In this document: positions 1 to 10,279 of the stretch, in pieces
Position numbering within the stretch: position 1 is the stretch's first letter
Layout of the letters: every line of letters starts with the position of its first letter
Assembly (NCBI RefSeq): GCF_027172205.1
Contig: NC_070607.1
Span: 5,962,001 to 6,026,000, forward strand
DNA: 64,000 nucleotides
From: Podarcis raffonei
Lineage: Eukaryota > Chordata > Lepidosauria > Squamata > Lacertidae
Reading direction: 5' to 3'
The notes under the pieces: model-generated
Told to the model about the DNA's origin: nothing
Seen by the model: only the letters and a program-made list of their open reading frames with translations
The model's database searches: none
Position numbers and translations under genes: made by a program

Positions 1-542
1 AACTCTAATAGAAAGTCATTTTTTAAAGGAATGGCAGAGATCTTTACATTTCCCCCACAAAATGATTTTATTAAAGTTTTAATGTAAAGGTGAATTACAC
101 AACATGTAAAATGCCTAGTCACTTTACCTATACAGAGATCTGACAGAAGGTGGAAAGAGAGAAGCTTGTACTTATGCAGTCTGGTTTGTATCCAGTATTT
201 GGGAAGTCACTTTTTTTTTTACCAGTCTACCACCAATTTCACCCCTCTATGCCATATCCCACACTGTTCCAGCTCTCGCGTTAAGTGTTTGTGGGGCTCC
301 ATTGAGGAGGAGGGATCAGGAAAAATGAGCTGCCCTGCCTTGTGCAAGTAAAAGTCCTTTTGATAGAGCAAGGCCACCACTGGAGACAAGCCTCCCTGTG
401 CAATAAATGTGAATGGGCAATTTAAGGGTGGTTATCACAAGCTGTTCACTGTTGTTTTTGAAAATTGGATATCCTCTGATACATTCACCTATCAGAGAGT
501 CACCCTTCCCCTCGTTTGTCTGTGTGTCTCTCTCACCACCAG
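1..542 (+). other. SOAT1: SOAT1 intron, 3' part
   Basis: This is non-coding sequence upstream of the first recognisable SOAT1 exon. It ends in a pyrimidine-rich tract and an AG at 541-542. No exon or clear repeat was recognised in it. Confidence 0.6.
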
Positions 543-678
543 TTATTTGGGAAGAAATTCAAAGCAGTCGCTATGCTGTCGGTCTTCACTCTTTCCGCCG
601 TTGTGCACGAATACATCATGGCGGTCAGCTTTGGTTTCTTCTATCCAGTATTGTTCTTCTTCTACATGTGTTTTGGAC
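543..678 (+). CDS. SOAT1: SOAT1 antepenultimate coding exon
   Basis: The exon lies between CACCAG and GTAAGT, is 136 bp long and ends in phase 1. It begins LFGKKFKAVAML and holds SAVVHEY, whose His is the catalytic residue of MBOAT enzymes, followed by the hydrophobic run FFYPVLFFFYMCFG. Confidence 0.93.
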
Positions 679-3600
679 GTAAGTACCAAATATAACGGGA
701 TGCGGGTGGCGCTGTGGTCTAAATCACACAGCCTAGGGCTTGCTGATCAGAAGGTCGGCAGTTCGAATCCCCGCGGCGGGGTGAGCTCCCATTGCTCAGT
801 CCCTGCTCCTGCCAACCTAGCAGTTTGAAAGCAAGTCAAAGTGCAAGTAGATAAATAGGTACCGCTCCAGCGGGAAGGTAAACAGCGTTTCCGTGTGCTG
901 CTCTGGTCCGCCAGAAGCGGCTTAGTCACGCTGGCCACATGACCCGGAAGCTGTATGCCGGCTCCCTCGGCCTATAGAGCAGGATGAGCGTGCAACCCCA
1001 GAGTCGTCCATGACTGGACCTAACGGTCAGGGGTCCCTTTAGTTTACCTTACCAAATATACTTCCCGGCAGCAGCAGTTTCTGTAAATTCTGAGGATTAG
1101 CTTTTAGTTGCCATCTGTACTTAATGTTCTAAGATGCAAGGGGCTTGTGTTGCAGCCTGCCTCACCATTTGCTCCCTCTAAACCTAGAAGCCTCTCCTGA
1201 CCCTAGTTAAATCTCCATTTTCTGAGACTGATCATGGCCAGAGTAGGAGGGAGGACTTCCTTGGCTTGGCTGAGGAAGAAGTTCTGATAATGCTCCAAAC
1301 TGTAATATGCGGCTTTCTCAAAGACTTCTGAGATGATCCTTGCTTTGGAGGTCTTCAGCTTGCAACCTGAAAAGAGGTGCCCTTTCCCCCTGCTTGACAC
1401 TGGCAGTATCAACCATCTGTCATGGTGGACAAGTATTTCTCCTATCATATAGCCAACTTTGTTTCATATGAGTACGTGGCCCACTGATTTTTCTGGGTGA
1501 TTTAAAGGGAAAGCCCTGTCTCTTTTCCACTGTAACTCCAAAAAACCGTTGAGAGCCATTTATTTCTATGGAAAGAGGTACAACGTGCCATACTGATACG
1601 GACACTTTGCTAACTGGGGATCAAGGGAAGAATGCTGCTGGTGTCCTTAACATGAATTTTGAGTGCATTTTAATTTTCTTCCGTCAGCGCTTTTCAACTT
1701 CATTCTCAGCGACCGTCGGAAAGGCCCCATTTGGACGGTGATCCTGTGGATTACGCTTGGGCTTGGTATGACTGTGATACTTTTATGCGGGGGGTCATAT
1801 TTGACCAGGGGGTCCGGCGCGCTTCCTCCGCGCAGCTCTGCTCTTCCCCCTTGGAACCTTTGACTCCAGCAGAGTAAACACAGCAGAAGCAGGAACGTTC
1901 TGTCGTGTGGTGGCAATAACTCAGGCTGACACGCAGCTCTCCTTATCTTAAAGTCTTTATTGCTGTACAGATCAACACATCGTAAATCTTCCCGGTGAGA
2001 CGCAGCTCATGTTGCTCCTTTCTCCATGGAGCCTAACACGCAGACTGAAAGCACACGGAGAAATCCACGCCCCTTCCGTGTTCTCTGCCCGCCCTCAGAA
2101 TGTGAGGCGTCATCACTCAGAACTCTTAACCCTGTAAGTTCTGAGCCCCCTCAACACCCCCTCTCGAATCACATTCTGAGAGGACTTCTGAGTGTTCAAC
2201 ACCTTCCCCATTGCCTTCCGCCCCTTCCTGGCATCGTTGTTGGGCACCTGTTGAACCTCACAAACCTCAGGTTCGCACTGTGCGAAACCAACCCACGCAT
2301 TTGTGACCTGAAACCTCTCAGGTGGAATTCCCTTTGTTGCCCTTGAAGACCGCCTGGGCACAAACTGGGGTTCTTCTCCTGACCCACTGGGGCCAGCATG
2401 TGCGTCTTCCTCATCAGAAGACTCCCCCTCTGACTTGACACGTCTGTGAGCTTTCTCCATTATGCGCACAGGAGATGAGGGCTCACTCTTGGACACTCCC
2501 TTAACAACCTGTGGAGACGCCCTACTCTGTTCAGGGACCTGGTCTCCACCAGCAGGTTCAGGCTCTGGCTCTCTTTCCTCCTCAGAGTCAGACAGACAAT
2601 CTGAGTGAACGTCAGAGCGTGCTTTGCGCCTTGCCCAACCATCCTGCTCAAAGAACTCAGCCTGTTTACTGACCAGAAGCTTGGTCTGATCACCTTCTGG
2701 ATATGCGAACCTCCACCCCTTGGTCGCGGGTTCATACCCACAGAAGATCATTTCCTGGTACTTTGGACCACCTTCTTGCTGCAACCACTTTGGTACAGGC
2801 ACCATGGCCCTGCAACCAAAAGTGCGGAAGAAATGCACAAGCGGCTTCTGCCGATGAAGCAGGAAATACGGGGTGTCACCTACCACTGCATTGTAGCACC
2901 TGTTCATCGTGAAATTGGCCGTTTTTACCGCCTCCCCCCAAAAACTGTGAGGCAAACCAGAGTCATCCAGTAGAATTTCGGATGCTCGGACCAGGGCTTT
3001 ACTCCTCAGCTCTGCCACGCCACTCTTCTGAGGAGAAATCACCTTGTGACGTATCCCCCTCTGGCGAAAGAAACCCTTTAGAGCAGACCCAGTGACCTCT
3101 GAACCACGGTCAAACTGGAAACCTTGCACCTTGGTGGAGAACCTCTGTTCCACCTCTGCAACCCAATCTTTGATCAGTTGCGCTGCTTCCTCCTTCGTTC
3201 TCAGCGTGAACGCCCATGCGTTCCTGCTAAAATCATCTGTCAGCACCATCAGCCACTTGGCCTTGCCCAGACTTGGCTGTGGCATACCTACAAGGTCTGC
3301 ATGCACAAGCTCAAAAGGCCTAGTGGTGACCCTCTCCACCCTGGGATCATTAAACCCCTTGTTTCTGGCCTTCCTGCAAGCCTTGCACTTCAAAGGTTTA
3401 CCACATTCTTTTACCTTGCAACCTTTGGTGCACTCTGATAACATCTGGACGTCCTCACAGGACCCATGTGACATCCTCTTGTGCCACACGCAAGCACACG
3501 ACACATGAGTGTGGTCAGTGGCTTTCCCCTCACCCTCCAGTGGTGATTCCAGAACAAAGAGGTTGTTCTGATTTCTTTCAACACGTACCAGTTGCTCTCC

Positions 3601-6217
3601 ACCTCTGGAAACTGTACAAACATCATTTTCAAAACTCACAGAATATCCCTCCTGTAAAAGAGAAGGTACAGAAAGCAAGCAATGCTTTATCTCAGGGAGA
3701 ACATAAACCTTCAATTCAGCCTGTAAAAAAGAGACAAACAAGTTAGAAATATGGGTTACACGGCCCTGTGCACCTGTAGCAAATCTAACAGTTTTCTCAG
3801 TTGAAACAGCTTTGCAGTTCCACATTTGTCCATCAGGTGGCGCTGTTACCAAATGGGCATTCGCAGCTGAGTCAACAACCCAACGTAGGACCCTCCCCCC
3901 ACCGGAGTTGTCCTTCTTTGTTGCCTTAGCAACTGACTTCCTGCTCCTCCCGACCTTGGAGCTCTCGCTGCAGGTGGTGTTGTCCAAAACCGCCATCGCC
4001 GCAGACAGTTGAAAAACGCTGTCCTCCCCTTCCGGCCGACTCTGGGACTTTCCACGCTGGCCTCTTCTCCCGGGCTGGTTCCCATGGGAAACGACCTTGG
4101 GCGCATCCTGCCTTGGCTCTCTCGCTCTCTGTGGGCAGTTGCGACGCAGGTGTTCAGCCGAGGCACAAACAAAACATCGCCTAGTGCCTTTGGTCTTCTC
4201 TGCCCTCCCAACCTCTCCAGCAGCAATCCTCCTCGAGGCTTTTCTGCCGTTGGGAAAATGGCTTTTGGCTCCTGCTGTGGTTTCTCTGCAAACCTTCCCC
4301 AGCTCCTGCCAAACAGCCTGGGCACTCTCAAGACTCTTGGAATGGCCTTCCTGGCCTGCACCCCCAAACTTTGGTGCACAGCCTCCAGAGGAACAGCTTG
4401 CCACTGCTTTCCTCTTCCCAGCTTTCAGCAGCTTTCCAGCACACGGCTGCCTGCCTCTCTGGCGTGTCAAAGCATCGCAGCAGCTTTTAGACACGGCTCC
4501 AGCCCCCTCTGGGCTTCTTGGGCATCCACCAGCCCCTCCTGGGCATGGTGCTTCCTCAGAGCAATTCTCAGCCCCCTCTCTGGGCCTGGCTCCCACTGCT
4601 TTCTTCAGTGCCTGCCTTCTCCCGGCCCAGGGCTTGCTCCCGTCCACCTTATCAAAAGGGATTGACGACTCCTGGCTGTCTGCCATCTCTCCCCCGGGGG
4701 CCCAGCTTACTCACGATACAGTAGCACCTCCCGGTCCGGCAGATCCTTCCCAGCGAGCTCCCTTCGCTCCAGCTGGCTCCGGCTGCCGCCTCCTCACACG
4801 CACGAACGTTGCTTATCTTTATTGCTGGTCTCCCATAACCTATGCGGGGGGTCATATTTGACCAGGGGGTCCGGCGCGCTTCCTCCGCGCAGCTCTGCTC
4901 TTCCCCCTTGGAACCTTTGACTCCAGCAGAGTAAACACAGCAGAAGCAGGAACGTTCTGTCGTGTGGTGGCAATAACTCAGGCTGACACGCAGCTCTCCT
5001 TATCTTAAAGTCTTTATTGCTGTACAGATCAACACATCGTAAATCTTCCCGGTGAGACGCAGCTCATGTTGCTCCTTTCTCCATGGAGCCTAACACGCAG
5101 ACTGAAAGCACACGGAGAAATCCACGCCCCTTCCGTGTTCTCTGCCCGCCCTCAGAATGTGAGGCGTCATCACTCAGAACTCTTAACCCTGTAAGTTCTG
5201 AGCCCCCTCAACAACTTTACCTCTACAGCCTGGAATGGAATGCCCATAAGCACTGCCCTTTGAAAAATGTGAGTATCCCACTTGTCATTGGAAATAAGAG
5301 GAACAGAGCTGAGCTGCTATTCTGGACTTCATTCAAGGCCTAAGATGTGAATCTAAAATTCGAAAACCAGATTTTTAGAAGGTTGCATTCTGCCCAGAAT
5401 AGCTACCGTAGAGGTTTCTTTCTAACAAGAATAACAAGCAGCAGGGTCAGAAAAAAAAACCTTTGAAACTTCCTCCATGTCTTTTTATATGAATACTGTA
5501 AATTTCTGAGCTAGTTTCTGCCCTTCTGGAGAGGTGAAAGCCAAAGGTTCTTAGAGGATGGAAGGGGGCAGTAAAGAAGGGAGGAAGAGGAAGGTAACGG
5601 AAAAGCGTGAAAGGCCTTAGTGGAGCACAGTGGTTTCTTCATTCTACTTGCTGTGTTCTCTGATTCAACTGCCACCTTTGGATCTCCTGGGTTCAAACAG
5701 AGAGAATTCACTACATCTTTGCCGCATTTAATATGTAGTGCCAGATCAGCCCACATGCATATGCATAACACCCTGGGGCTGGTTCTTGGACTGTTGAGGC
5801 CTCATAGTAGCTGGAGCCAAGTAGGATTGTAGTTTCAGGATTGCAGACAGTTTAGCAATTCTGCTTGACCTGGAAGACCTGCCATTCAGAGAGTTAAAGC
5901 GTCTGGGTGAAGCTGACCCAAAGGAAAGCCAATTTGGGGGTCTTACAGGGAAAGGCAAGCCTTTTCCCACCCCCACCCCACTTCTAAATGCCTAGATTGG
6001 CTGCTGCAAGTTGGGTGGCTGCCCAGGCTTGAGAGACAGCAAAGGAAAACACTTTGGTTTCATCACTGGCATTTCTTCACATGGCTAAGGGATAACTCTA
6101 CAGAAGTGAAAGTGCCCAGCATTTCCTGCCTAACATTACTGTTCCTCTTGTGTTTTATAGCCCACTTTCCTTGACTATGTGAAACCGCGTTCCTGGACTT
6201 GCCATCTTAAGGTCTGA
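543..6217 (+). CDS. SOAT1: SOAT1 (sterol O-acyltransferase 1), last three coding exons; penultimate exon split by an LTR element
   Basis: SOAT1 is a multi-pass ER membrane enzyme of the MBOAT family that joins a fatty acyl group from acyl-CoA to cholesterol. Three exons are visible: 543-678, 1688-5268 (interrupted) and 6161-6217. They encode LSAVVHEY with the family's catalytic histidine, the segment SDRRKGPIW, the last membrane helix, HCPLKN, and the ending PTFLDYVKPRSWTC. These closely resemble the mammalian C-terminus as I remember it. Phases agree once the LTR element and one copy of its 5-bp duplication are left out: the split exon was then 146 bp. With the element in place, the frame leaves the exon at 1783, adds 26 foreign residues and stops at 1861-1863, losing the last 35 native residues. 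That stop lies upstream of a later exon junction, so nonsense-mediated decay is expected (inference). Neighbours AXDND1 and NPHS2 identify SOAT1 rather than SOAT2. Confidence 0.93.
695..1049 (+). mobile_element. Sauria/Squam-type tRNA-derived SINE
   Basis: The tRNA-like head carries a B box (GGTCGGCAGTTCGAATCC). The 3' tail, GGTCAGGGGTCCCTTTA, is of the Bov-B-mobilised type. An 11-bp target duplication, TACCAAATATA, stands at 684-694 and 1050-1060. It lies 16 bp after a SOAT1 donor site. Confidence 0.92.
1061..1687 (+). other. SOAT1: SOAT1 intron remainder
   Basis: Apparently unique intron sequence ending in the acceptor CTTCCGTCAG. No further feature was recognised. Confidence 0.5.
1688..1783 (+). 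CDS. SOAT1: SOAT1 penultimate coding exon, part before the LTR insertion
   Basis: The acceptor is at 1686-1687. The frame reads PLFNFILSDRRKGPIW and then the start of the last hydrophobic helix (ITLGLGMTVIL). The exon's last five bases, ACTTT (1779-1783), are the target duplicated by the Copia element. Confidence 0.93.
1784..2156 (-). repeat. Copia element LTR (3' LTR in element orientation)
   Basis: 373 bp, starting TGTTGAGG on the minus strand. It carries an AATAAA on -, facing away from SOAT1 transcription. It appears identical to 4841-5213. Confidence 0.95.
2113..4686 (-). CDS. Copia gag-protease-integrase polyprotein part (element fossil)
   Basis: One long frame of 857 codons. Landmarks in order are a basic gag-like N-terminal region, the zinc knuckle CFVCASAEHLRRNC, the protease motif VVDSAANAHL, a GAG pre-integrase-like stretch with H and C residues, and the integrase core HADLVGMPQ...LTDDFSRNAW...FDRGSEV. 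The later part is acidic and low in complexity. It codes only for this element and not for a host function; overlapping plus-strand frames are shadows. Confidence 0.9.
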   Translation of the reverse strand: MADSQESSIPFDKVDGSKPWAGRRQALKKAVGARPREGAENCSEEAPCPGGAGGCPRSPEGAGAVSKSCCDALTRQRGRQPCAGKLLKAGKRKAVASCSSGGCAPKFGGAGQEGHSKSLESAQAVWQELGKVCRETTAGAKSHFPNGRKASRRIAAGEVGRAEKTKGTRRCFVCASAEHLRRNCPQRAREPRQDAPKVVSHGNQPGRRGQRGKSQSRPEGEDSVFQLSAAMAVLDNTTCSESSKVGRSRKSVAKATKKDNSGGGRVLRWVVDSAANAHLVTAPPDGQMWNCKAVSTEKTVRFATGAQGRVTHISNLFVSFLQAELKVYVLPEIKHCLLSVPSLLQEGYSVSFENDVCTVSRGGEQLVRVERNQNNLFVLESPLEGEGKATDHTHVSCACVWHKRMSHGSCEDVQMLSECTKGCKVKECGKPLKCKACRKARNKGFNDPRVERVTTRPFELVHADLVGMPQPSLGKAKWLMVLTDDFSRNAWAFTLRTKEEAAQLIKDWVAEVEQRFSTKVQGFQFDRGSEVTGSALKGFFRQRGIRHKVISPQKSGVAELRSKALVRASEILLDDSGLPHSFWGEAVKTANFTMNRCYNAVVGDTPYFLLHRQKPLVHFFRTFGCRAMVPVPKWLQQEGGPKYQEMIFCGYEPATKGWRFAYPEGDQTKLLVSKQAEFFEQDGWARRKARSDVHSDCLSDSEEEREPEPEPAGGDQVPEQSRASPQVVKGVSKSEPSSPVRIMEKAHRRVKSEGESSDEEDAHAGPSGSGEEPQFVPRRSSRATKGIPPERFQVTNAWVGFAQCEPEVCEVQQVPNNDARKGRKAMGKVLNTQKSSQNVIREGVLRGLRTYRVKSSE
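4841..5213 (-). repeat. Copia element LTR (5' LTR in element orientation)
   Basis: 373 bp with the same ends as the LTR at 1784-2156, followed directly by the second ACTTT target copy. Confidence 0.95.
5214..5268 (+). CDS. SOAT1: SOAT1 penultimate coding exon, part after the LTR insertion
   Basis: It starts with the duplicated ACTTT and continues the pre-insertion frame as YLYSLEWNAHKHCPLKN, ending at the donor GTGAGT. HCPLKN is a strongly conserved SOAT motif near the C-terminus. Confidence 0.92.
5269..6160 (+). other. SOAT1: SOAT1 last intron
   Basis: No coding match and no clear transposon were recognised. The acceptor is TGTTTTATAG at 6151-6160. Confidence 0.6.
6161..6217 (+). CDS. SOAT1: SOAT1 last coding exon
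   Basis: The exon encodes PTFLDYVKPRSWTCHLKV and a TGA stop at 6215-6217. It matches the conserved SOAT1 ending PTFLDYVRPRSWTC. Confidence 0.95.
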   Translation, partial: PTFLDYVKPRSWTCHLKV

Positions 6218-7794
6218 CACCCTTTGGGATATCCCTCCGCATCAAGGCCAGAAGATGCTTGTCTTTTAAACAATGGCAACAAGTTGGGCTAGCGTGTTAA
6301 AATGACTGCAGACTTTTTAAAGGGAAACTGTCTTTAGCTATGGCAAAAGTGGGTGCTGTCTGCTACTAAGGGCTGTATCATTCCCATTTTAGCCAGAACC
6401 AGTGTCTTCAGGGGTTCCTGCTCTCTAGCTAAGGACACAAGCAGACCTGATGCTGTTTATGCAATTAGTTCTTTTGAAAATAAATAGCATCTGTCGAGCC
6501 CCAGTGTGGATTGGAATTGAGGCATGGGGCTGAGGAGCTTTAACAATAGGCTCCCAGTTTTGATCAGGGGGATCCCCACAGTGCTATGTGGATTAAATTT
6601 TTATAAGCAGCGAAATGGTGGCCTTTGCTACATGTCCAGTTTTACGTTTCTTGCATTCCTCACTGATGATTACTGTAGCGATTTGGAGGGCAAATGCAGT
6701 TTGTGTTGAAGAACCTAGAGAGTGTGTTGGTTTGCAATGATCATGCTGCTCCACTGAAAATGCTGGTTTACTTTGTGAGACAGCCTTGGGTGGGTGGTGT
6801 GCTTAGAGCTACAAAAGGAGGGACTGTGTCATTGTGAAAAACAATACCCCTATATTGCTGACTGCTCACTGTGTAGTCTATAATCTGGAGCTTTTCTCTC
6901 AGCCGCCCTAAAGTGCATTTCTGACGTGTTCTAAGAGTGCGGGGGGGGGGGGGCTATGTACTAGCGTAGGCACATAGGGGAAATGCAAGTTTTTTGTGTT
7001 CTTGAGCTGCTGTCCTTTGTATTGTCCTAAATTTGGTGCCCTAGTAAATTCTAGGTGCTGGCAGCTTTTCTCATGTCATCTAACTGCAGCAAAAAATAAA
7101 AAGAAACTTAATTCTGATTTATGCTGCAGAAAACAGTTTACGTGATAAGTGTGCTAATTTTAATCAGTACTTTGATATGACCCAAGTGTATTGCCATTTA
7201 GCTAAGCCATGTGTTCCAGGTTTATTTGACTAAGGTGGGTGTGTCATTGATTATTTTTGTGGATTTTGGGGGAAGTGCCACCTGGATTGAATATTATGAA
7301 CAGTAGTTTCAAGATGCCAAACGCCAAGTACAGTATTTAATCTAGTTCAAAACTTTAAAAAATCACTGAAACAGTATCCACTTTTGGAGAAAGATGAGGA
7401 AATATGAGCATCTGAATTTGGATCAACACCTTGTGTAAGCTCTGAAGGAGTCTGATAAGTACCCTTAACAAACACACTGTTTTTAGAGGCTACTCACTTG
7501 CAGGTTCTAGATAGAGGTGTGAGGGAGATTTCTGTTCCTAGAACATTACAAACTATATGTGCAGATTGTAGTATTGCTAAATCAGTGTTAACATGGTAGA
7601 CTCATCCATTCCAAAAAGCTTTTTGCTTTTGTTTTTAAATTGTCTATGATGGCACTGTAATTGTCGTTATAAGATGGCCGGGATCCACCCAAAGAATTTT
7701 CATTGCATTGTGTCCTTTTCTGCTGCTTGTTTAAAGAGAACCCCCCCCAAAACCTCCATCTTCAGAATATAATTTGAGAATTTTATCAAATAAA
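6218..7794 (+). other. SOAT1: SOAT1 3'UTR with three candidate poly(A) signals
   Basis: AATAAA hexamers lie at 6479-6484, 7095-7100 and 7789-7794, so the 3'UTR may be about 0.3 to 1.6 kb long. Which signal is used cannot be told from sequence. A G run near 6942 is simple sequence. Confidence 0.55.
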
Positions 7795-8387
7795 TCCTGT
7801 TGTCTTTGGGGAATACGTGTACTTTTTTCTAAGGCGGACGTGTGGGAAGATCAGTATACTAATTGTAATCAACCTCATGCTTTGGGACTGAATCTGTGAA
7901 TGTAAACTGAATGGGCACAACATGGTTGCAGATCTCTTGCGAATTATCTACACAACTGATTGTAACCTTTGTACCTCTGGGACGAGGCATCCTGTTTACC
8001 TGGAAGGTGCTGGATTGCAAGGCTGTAGTTTTCCTCTTTCTCAGAGTGAGCAGTGGAAAAATTTTCTTGCACAGATGGTGGTGAGAAGAGGACAAACTGT
8101 ACCTGACACTGGAATGGTTTTCCCAAGCCTCACTTGCATCTTTTGTAATATGGAGAACATTATGGGTCAGGGAAGGCTGTTGATGGTGGGATATAGAATT
8201 GTTAACCGAGTCCAAAATGTATCGAACTGTCTGTTGTGACCTATTCTGTTACTTGCAAGGGATTATGTGATCTATACTGTACTACAGAAATTGAAATATA
8301 TTTTGCTATCCATGACACTTGTCTGCCTGCATTCATTCCAGCCTCAATGTACTGCACCTAGACAACGAACTGGTTGAAAGTGTGGTA
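7795..8387. other. Intergenic spacer between SOAT1 and AXDND1
   Basis: Mostly unique-looking sequence. Short open frames on both strands overlap one another and match nothing known to me. Confidence 0.4.
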
Positions 8388-8628
8388 CAGTGGTACCTCG
8401 GGTTACATACGCTTCAGGTTACAGATGCTTCAGGTTACAGACCCCGCTAACCCAGATATAGTACCTTGGGTTAAGAACTTTTGCTTCAGTATGAGAACAG
8501 AAATTGCGTGGCGGTGGCGCAGCAGCAGTGGGAGGCCCCATTGGCTAAAGTGGTGTCAGGTTAAGAACAGTTTCAGCTTAAGAATGGACCCCCGGAACGA
8601 ATTCAGTACGTAACCAGAGGTACCACCG
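8388..8628. mobile_element. Tigger/pogo-like MITE (CAGTGGTACCTCG type)
   Basis: Terminal inverted repeats CAGTGGTACCTCGG and GAGGTACCACCG are flanked by TA on both sides (8386-8387 and 8629-8630), as Tc/mariner-type elements require. The inside is made of repeated GGGTTA/TTAAGAAC-type stretches. It has no coding capacity. Confidence 0.75.
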
Positions 8629-8630
8629 TA

Positions 8631-8731
8631 TTCTCCATTCTGTGTTTTTGTTTTATGGTGTATTTTGTATTCTCATTTTGTATTTTTCTGCTGTGAACCG
8701 CCCTGGGATTTTGGGATGAAGGGTCAGCTAC

Positions 8732-8769
<38 letters not shown>

Positions 8770-8770
8770 T
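8631..8770 (+). mobile_element. L2-like LINE 3' end with (ATC)n tail
   Basis: The stretch TGAACCGCCCTGGGATTTTG and the tail into (ATC)n at about 8735-8769 resemble the 3' end of squamate L2-like LINEs. A similar end without the ATC tail is at 36040-36115. Confidence 0.5.
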
Positions 8771-9617
8771 ATGCGCATCTGTGGTGTGCATTGAGACATG
8801 GGATTTGCAAGAAAATGCTGCAGCATGCTGCTCAGTGTGCCAGTCCAGTAGGGCTTCAGCCATTAACATTTAGTCTCCCCTTCAATTTTCTCTTTCTCTG
8901 CTCCCCTCCCCAGACACTCCACATTCAATGCCCACCGGGGTGCCGCCTTGAATAAATATGGGGGGGCAGGTAAGCCCCACCCTGCAAAACTGATCACATG
9001 ATATGGTGTATGAACACTATTTGAATGCCCATCAACTGGGGGGTGAAGTGTGGCCACCTCAAATACTGGGGGTAGTGAAGGGATCTTTGCCCTTAGGCGT
9101 AGGCTCCTATGATGCCCACTGAACAGGCTGAGTTTGCCCTACTATGATTCCCCTTTTCCAGGCAGAAATGGTAGATGCTTTTATATGTAACCCATCTAAG
9201 GGGCCATCTGGATTCATAGCAGAACCTAGCATGAAGAGTAGACCTTTATAAACCAGTCACCTGTTATCCCTAAATGGGAGGTTGGGGGTGGGCTATGGTG
9301 AAAAGGGTTAAAGATAACCCGCTGATAATTTTTGCAGGTTTCAAGGGTGAGGTGAATAGCAGTTGAGAGAGCAGGAGAAACCCTGGCATGTCCTCTAGTG
9401 TTGCTATCCTTACACTGCAGTTTGGGGGACAGGGTGGGGCAGAGCCCTGGAGGACCCAGCAATTCCCTGTGTTTTATCCCTATTGTACTTGGAGGGCAGG
9501 AGGGGCCCACAAGCAACCCAGGTCATGCTCTCTGCCTTGTCAAATGCAGGGAAGGGGCAAGACCGGGCCTTTTTCCTGCTGGAACTCCCCAGAACTCAGT
9601 TCTGGCACCTCTCCAAG
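8771..9617. other. Intergenic spacer
   Basis: No gene was recognised. Open frames here are short and lack any family motif. Confidence 0.4.
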
Positions 9618-9710
9618 GCATGGCTGTCAACTTTTCCCTTTTCTTGCGAGGAATCCTATTCGGAATAAGGGAATTTCCCTTAAAAAACGGGAAACGTTGG
9701 CAGCTATGCT
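9618..9710. repeat. Short palindromic MITE
   Basis: The arms GCTGTCAACTTTTCCC and GGGAAACGTTGGCAGC make an imperfect hairpin of about 90 bp. A related hairpin is at 10135-10232. Confidence 0.55.
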
Positions 9711-10134
9711 CCAAGGGGCACCATGGCCAATTCTAAGGGAACGAAGAAGGCGGTCCTGGCCAGTTCCGGCACCTCTTTCCAGAAAAATATCCCTGGGCAA
9801 GACTCGCATAATTACAACTGATAATCAAGACTGGCATCTGTTCTATATTAGTAAAAGCAACAACTGCTCAATAGGCAGGTCTCAGGGAAGATTTCCCACT
9901 GCATGCTGGCTTTAGCCCCTCATAAAATTAGGGGACCGCAGGCGAGTGTGGGGTTGTGACATTGAGGAGGGCAAGGCGTGGGGCTGCAGCGGGAGCGATC
10001 TCCAGCCCCTCCGATCCAGGAAGGGGCCACTCCGCCTTCCTTAAGTGGCCCTCGGCTGTCAGCTGCATTCACAGCCACGGGCTCTACTGACCGGCAAGGG
10101 GACACAAAGCACTTTCTACATTGGGTTTTACTAT
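9711..10134. other. Intergenic spacer upstream of AXDND1
   Basis: GC rises toward the promoter. No gene was recognised. Confidence 0.35.
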
Positions 10135-10232
10135 TCGTGCCATGGATGTCCACTTCCCCCCTTTTTCAAGGGAAATCCCCTTATTCCCAATAGGATTCCT
10201 CGCAAGAAAAGGGAAAAGCTGGCAGCTGTGCT
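10135..10232. repeat. Short palindromic MITE, second copy
   Basis: It shares GGATTCCTCGCAAGAAAAGG in inverted orientation with the hairpin at 9618-9710. Confidence 0.5.
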
Positions 10233-10279
10233 TCGACTCAGGGAATATACAAGGGACCCCCCCCCCTCTGTGCGCATGT

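Larger units (their letters stand above)
1784..5213 (-). mobile_element. Copia-type LTR retrotransposon, young, inserted in a SOAT1 coding exon
   Basis: The element is 3,430 bp long, with two 373-bp LTRs (1784-2156 and 4841-5213) in which I see no difference. The 5-bp target duplication ACTTT is at 1779-1783 and 5214-5218. It lies opposite to SOAT1: the reading frame, the AATAAA inside each LTR and a purine-rich tract beside the 3' LTR (about 2157-2166) are all on -. Parts recognised in order are a gag-like region with a CCHC zinc knuckle, an aspartic protease (DSA) and an integrase core. Protease-integrase order without a following envelope marks Copia (Ty1-type) rather than Gypsy. Reverse transcriptase and RNase H are not among the parts I can recognise, so it looks incomplete and probably depended on a fuller relative. 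Identical LTRs mean it is very young, possibly still polymorphic. Confidence 0.93.

Noticed and set aside
697-790. tRNA gene
   Set aside because: The A and B boxes belong to SINE heads; the same sequence recurs at seven other places with SINE bodies attached.
4097-4861. Plus-strand frames over the Copia element (up to 254 codons)
   Set aside because: They are antisense to the clear gag-protease-integrase frame and carry no motif.
9388-9915. 175-codon frame before the promoter
   Set aside because: It overlaps a palindromic MITE and three other frames of equal quality; no motif.
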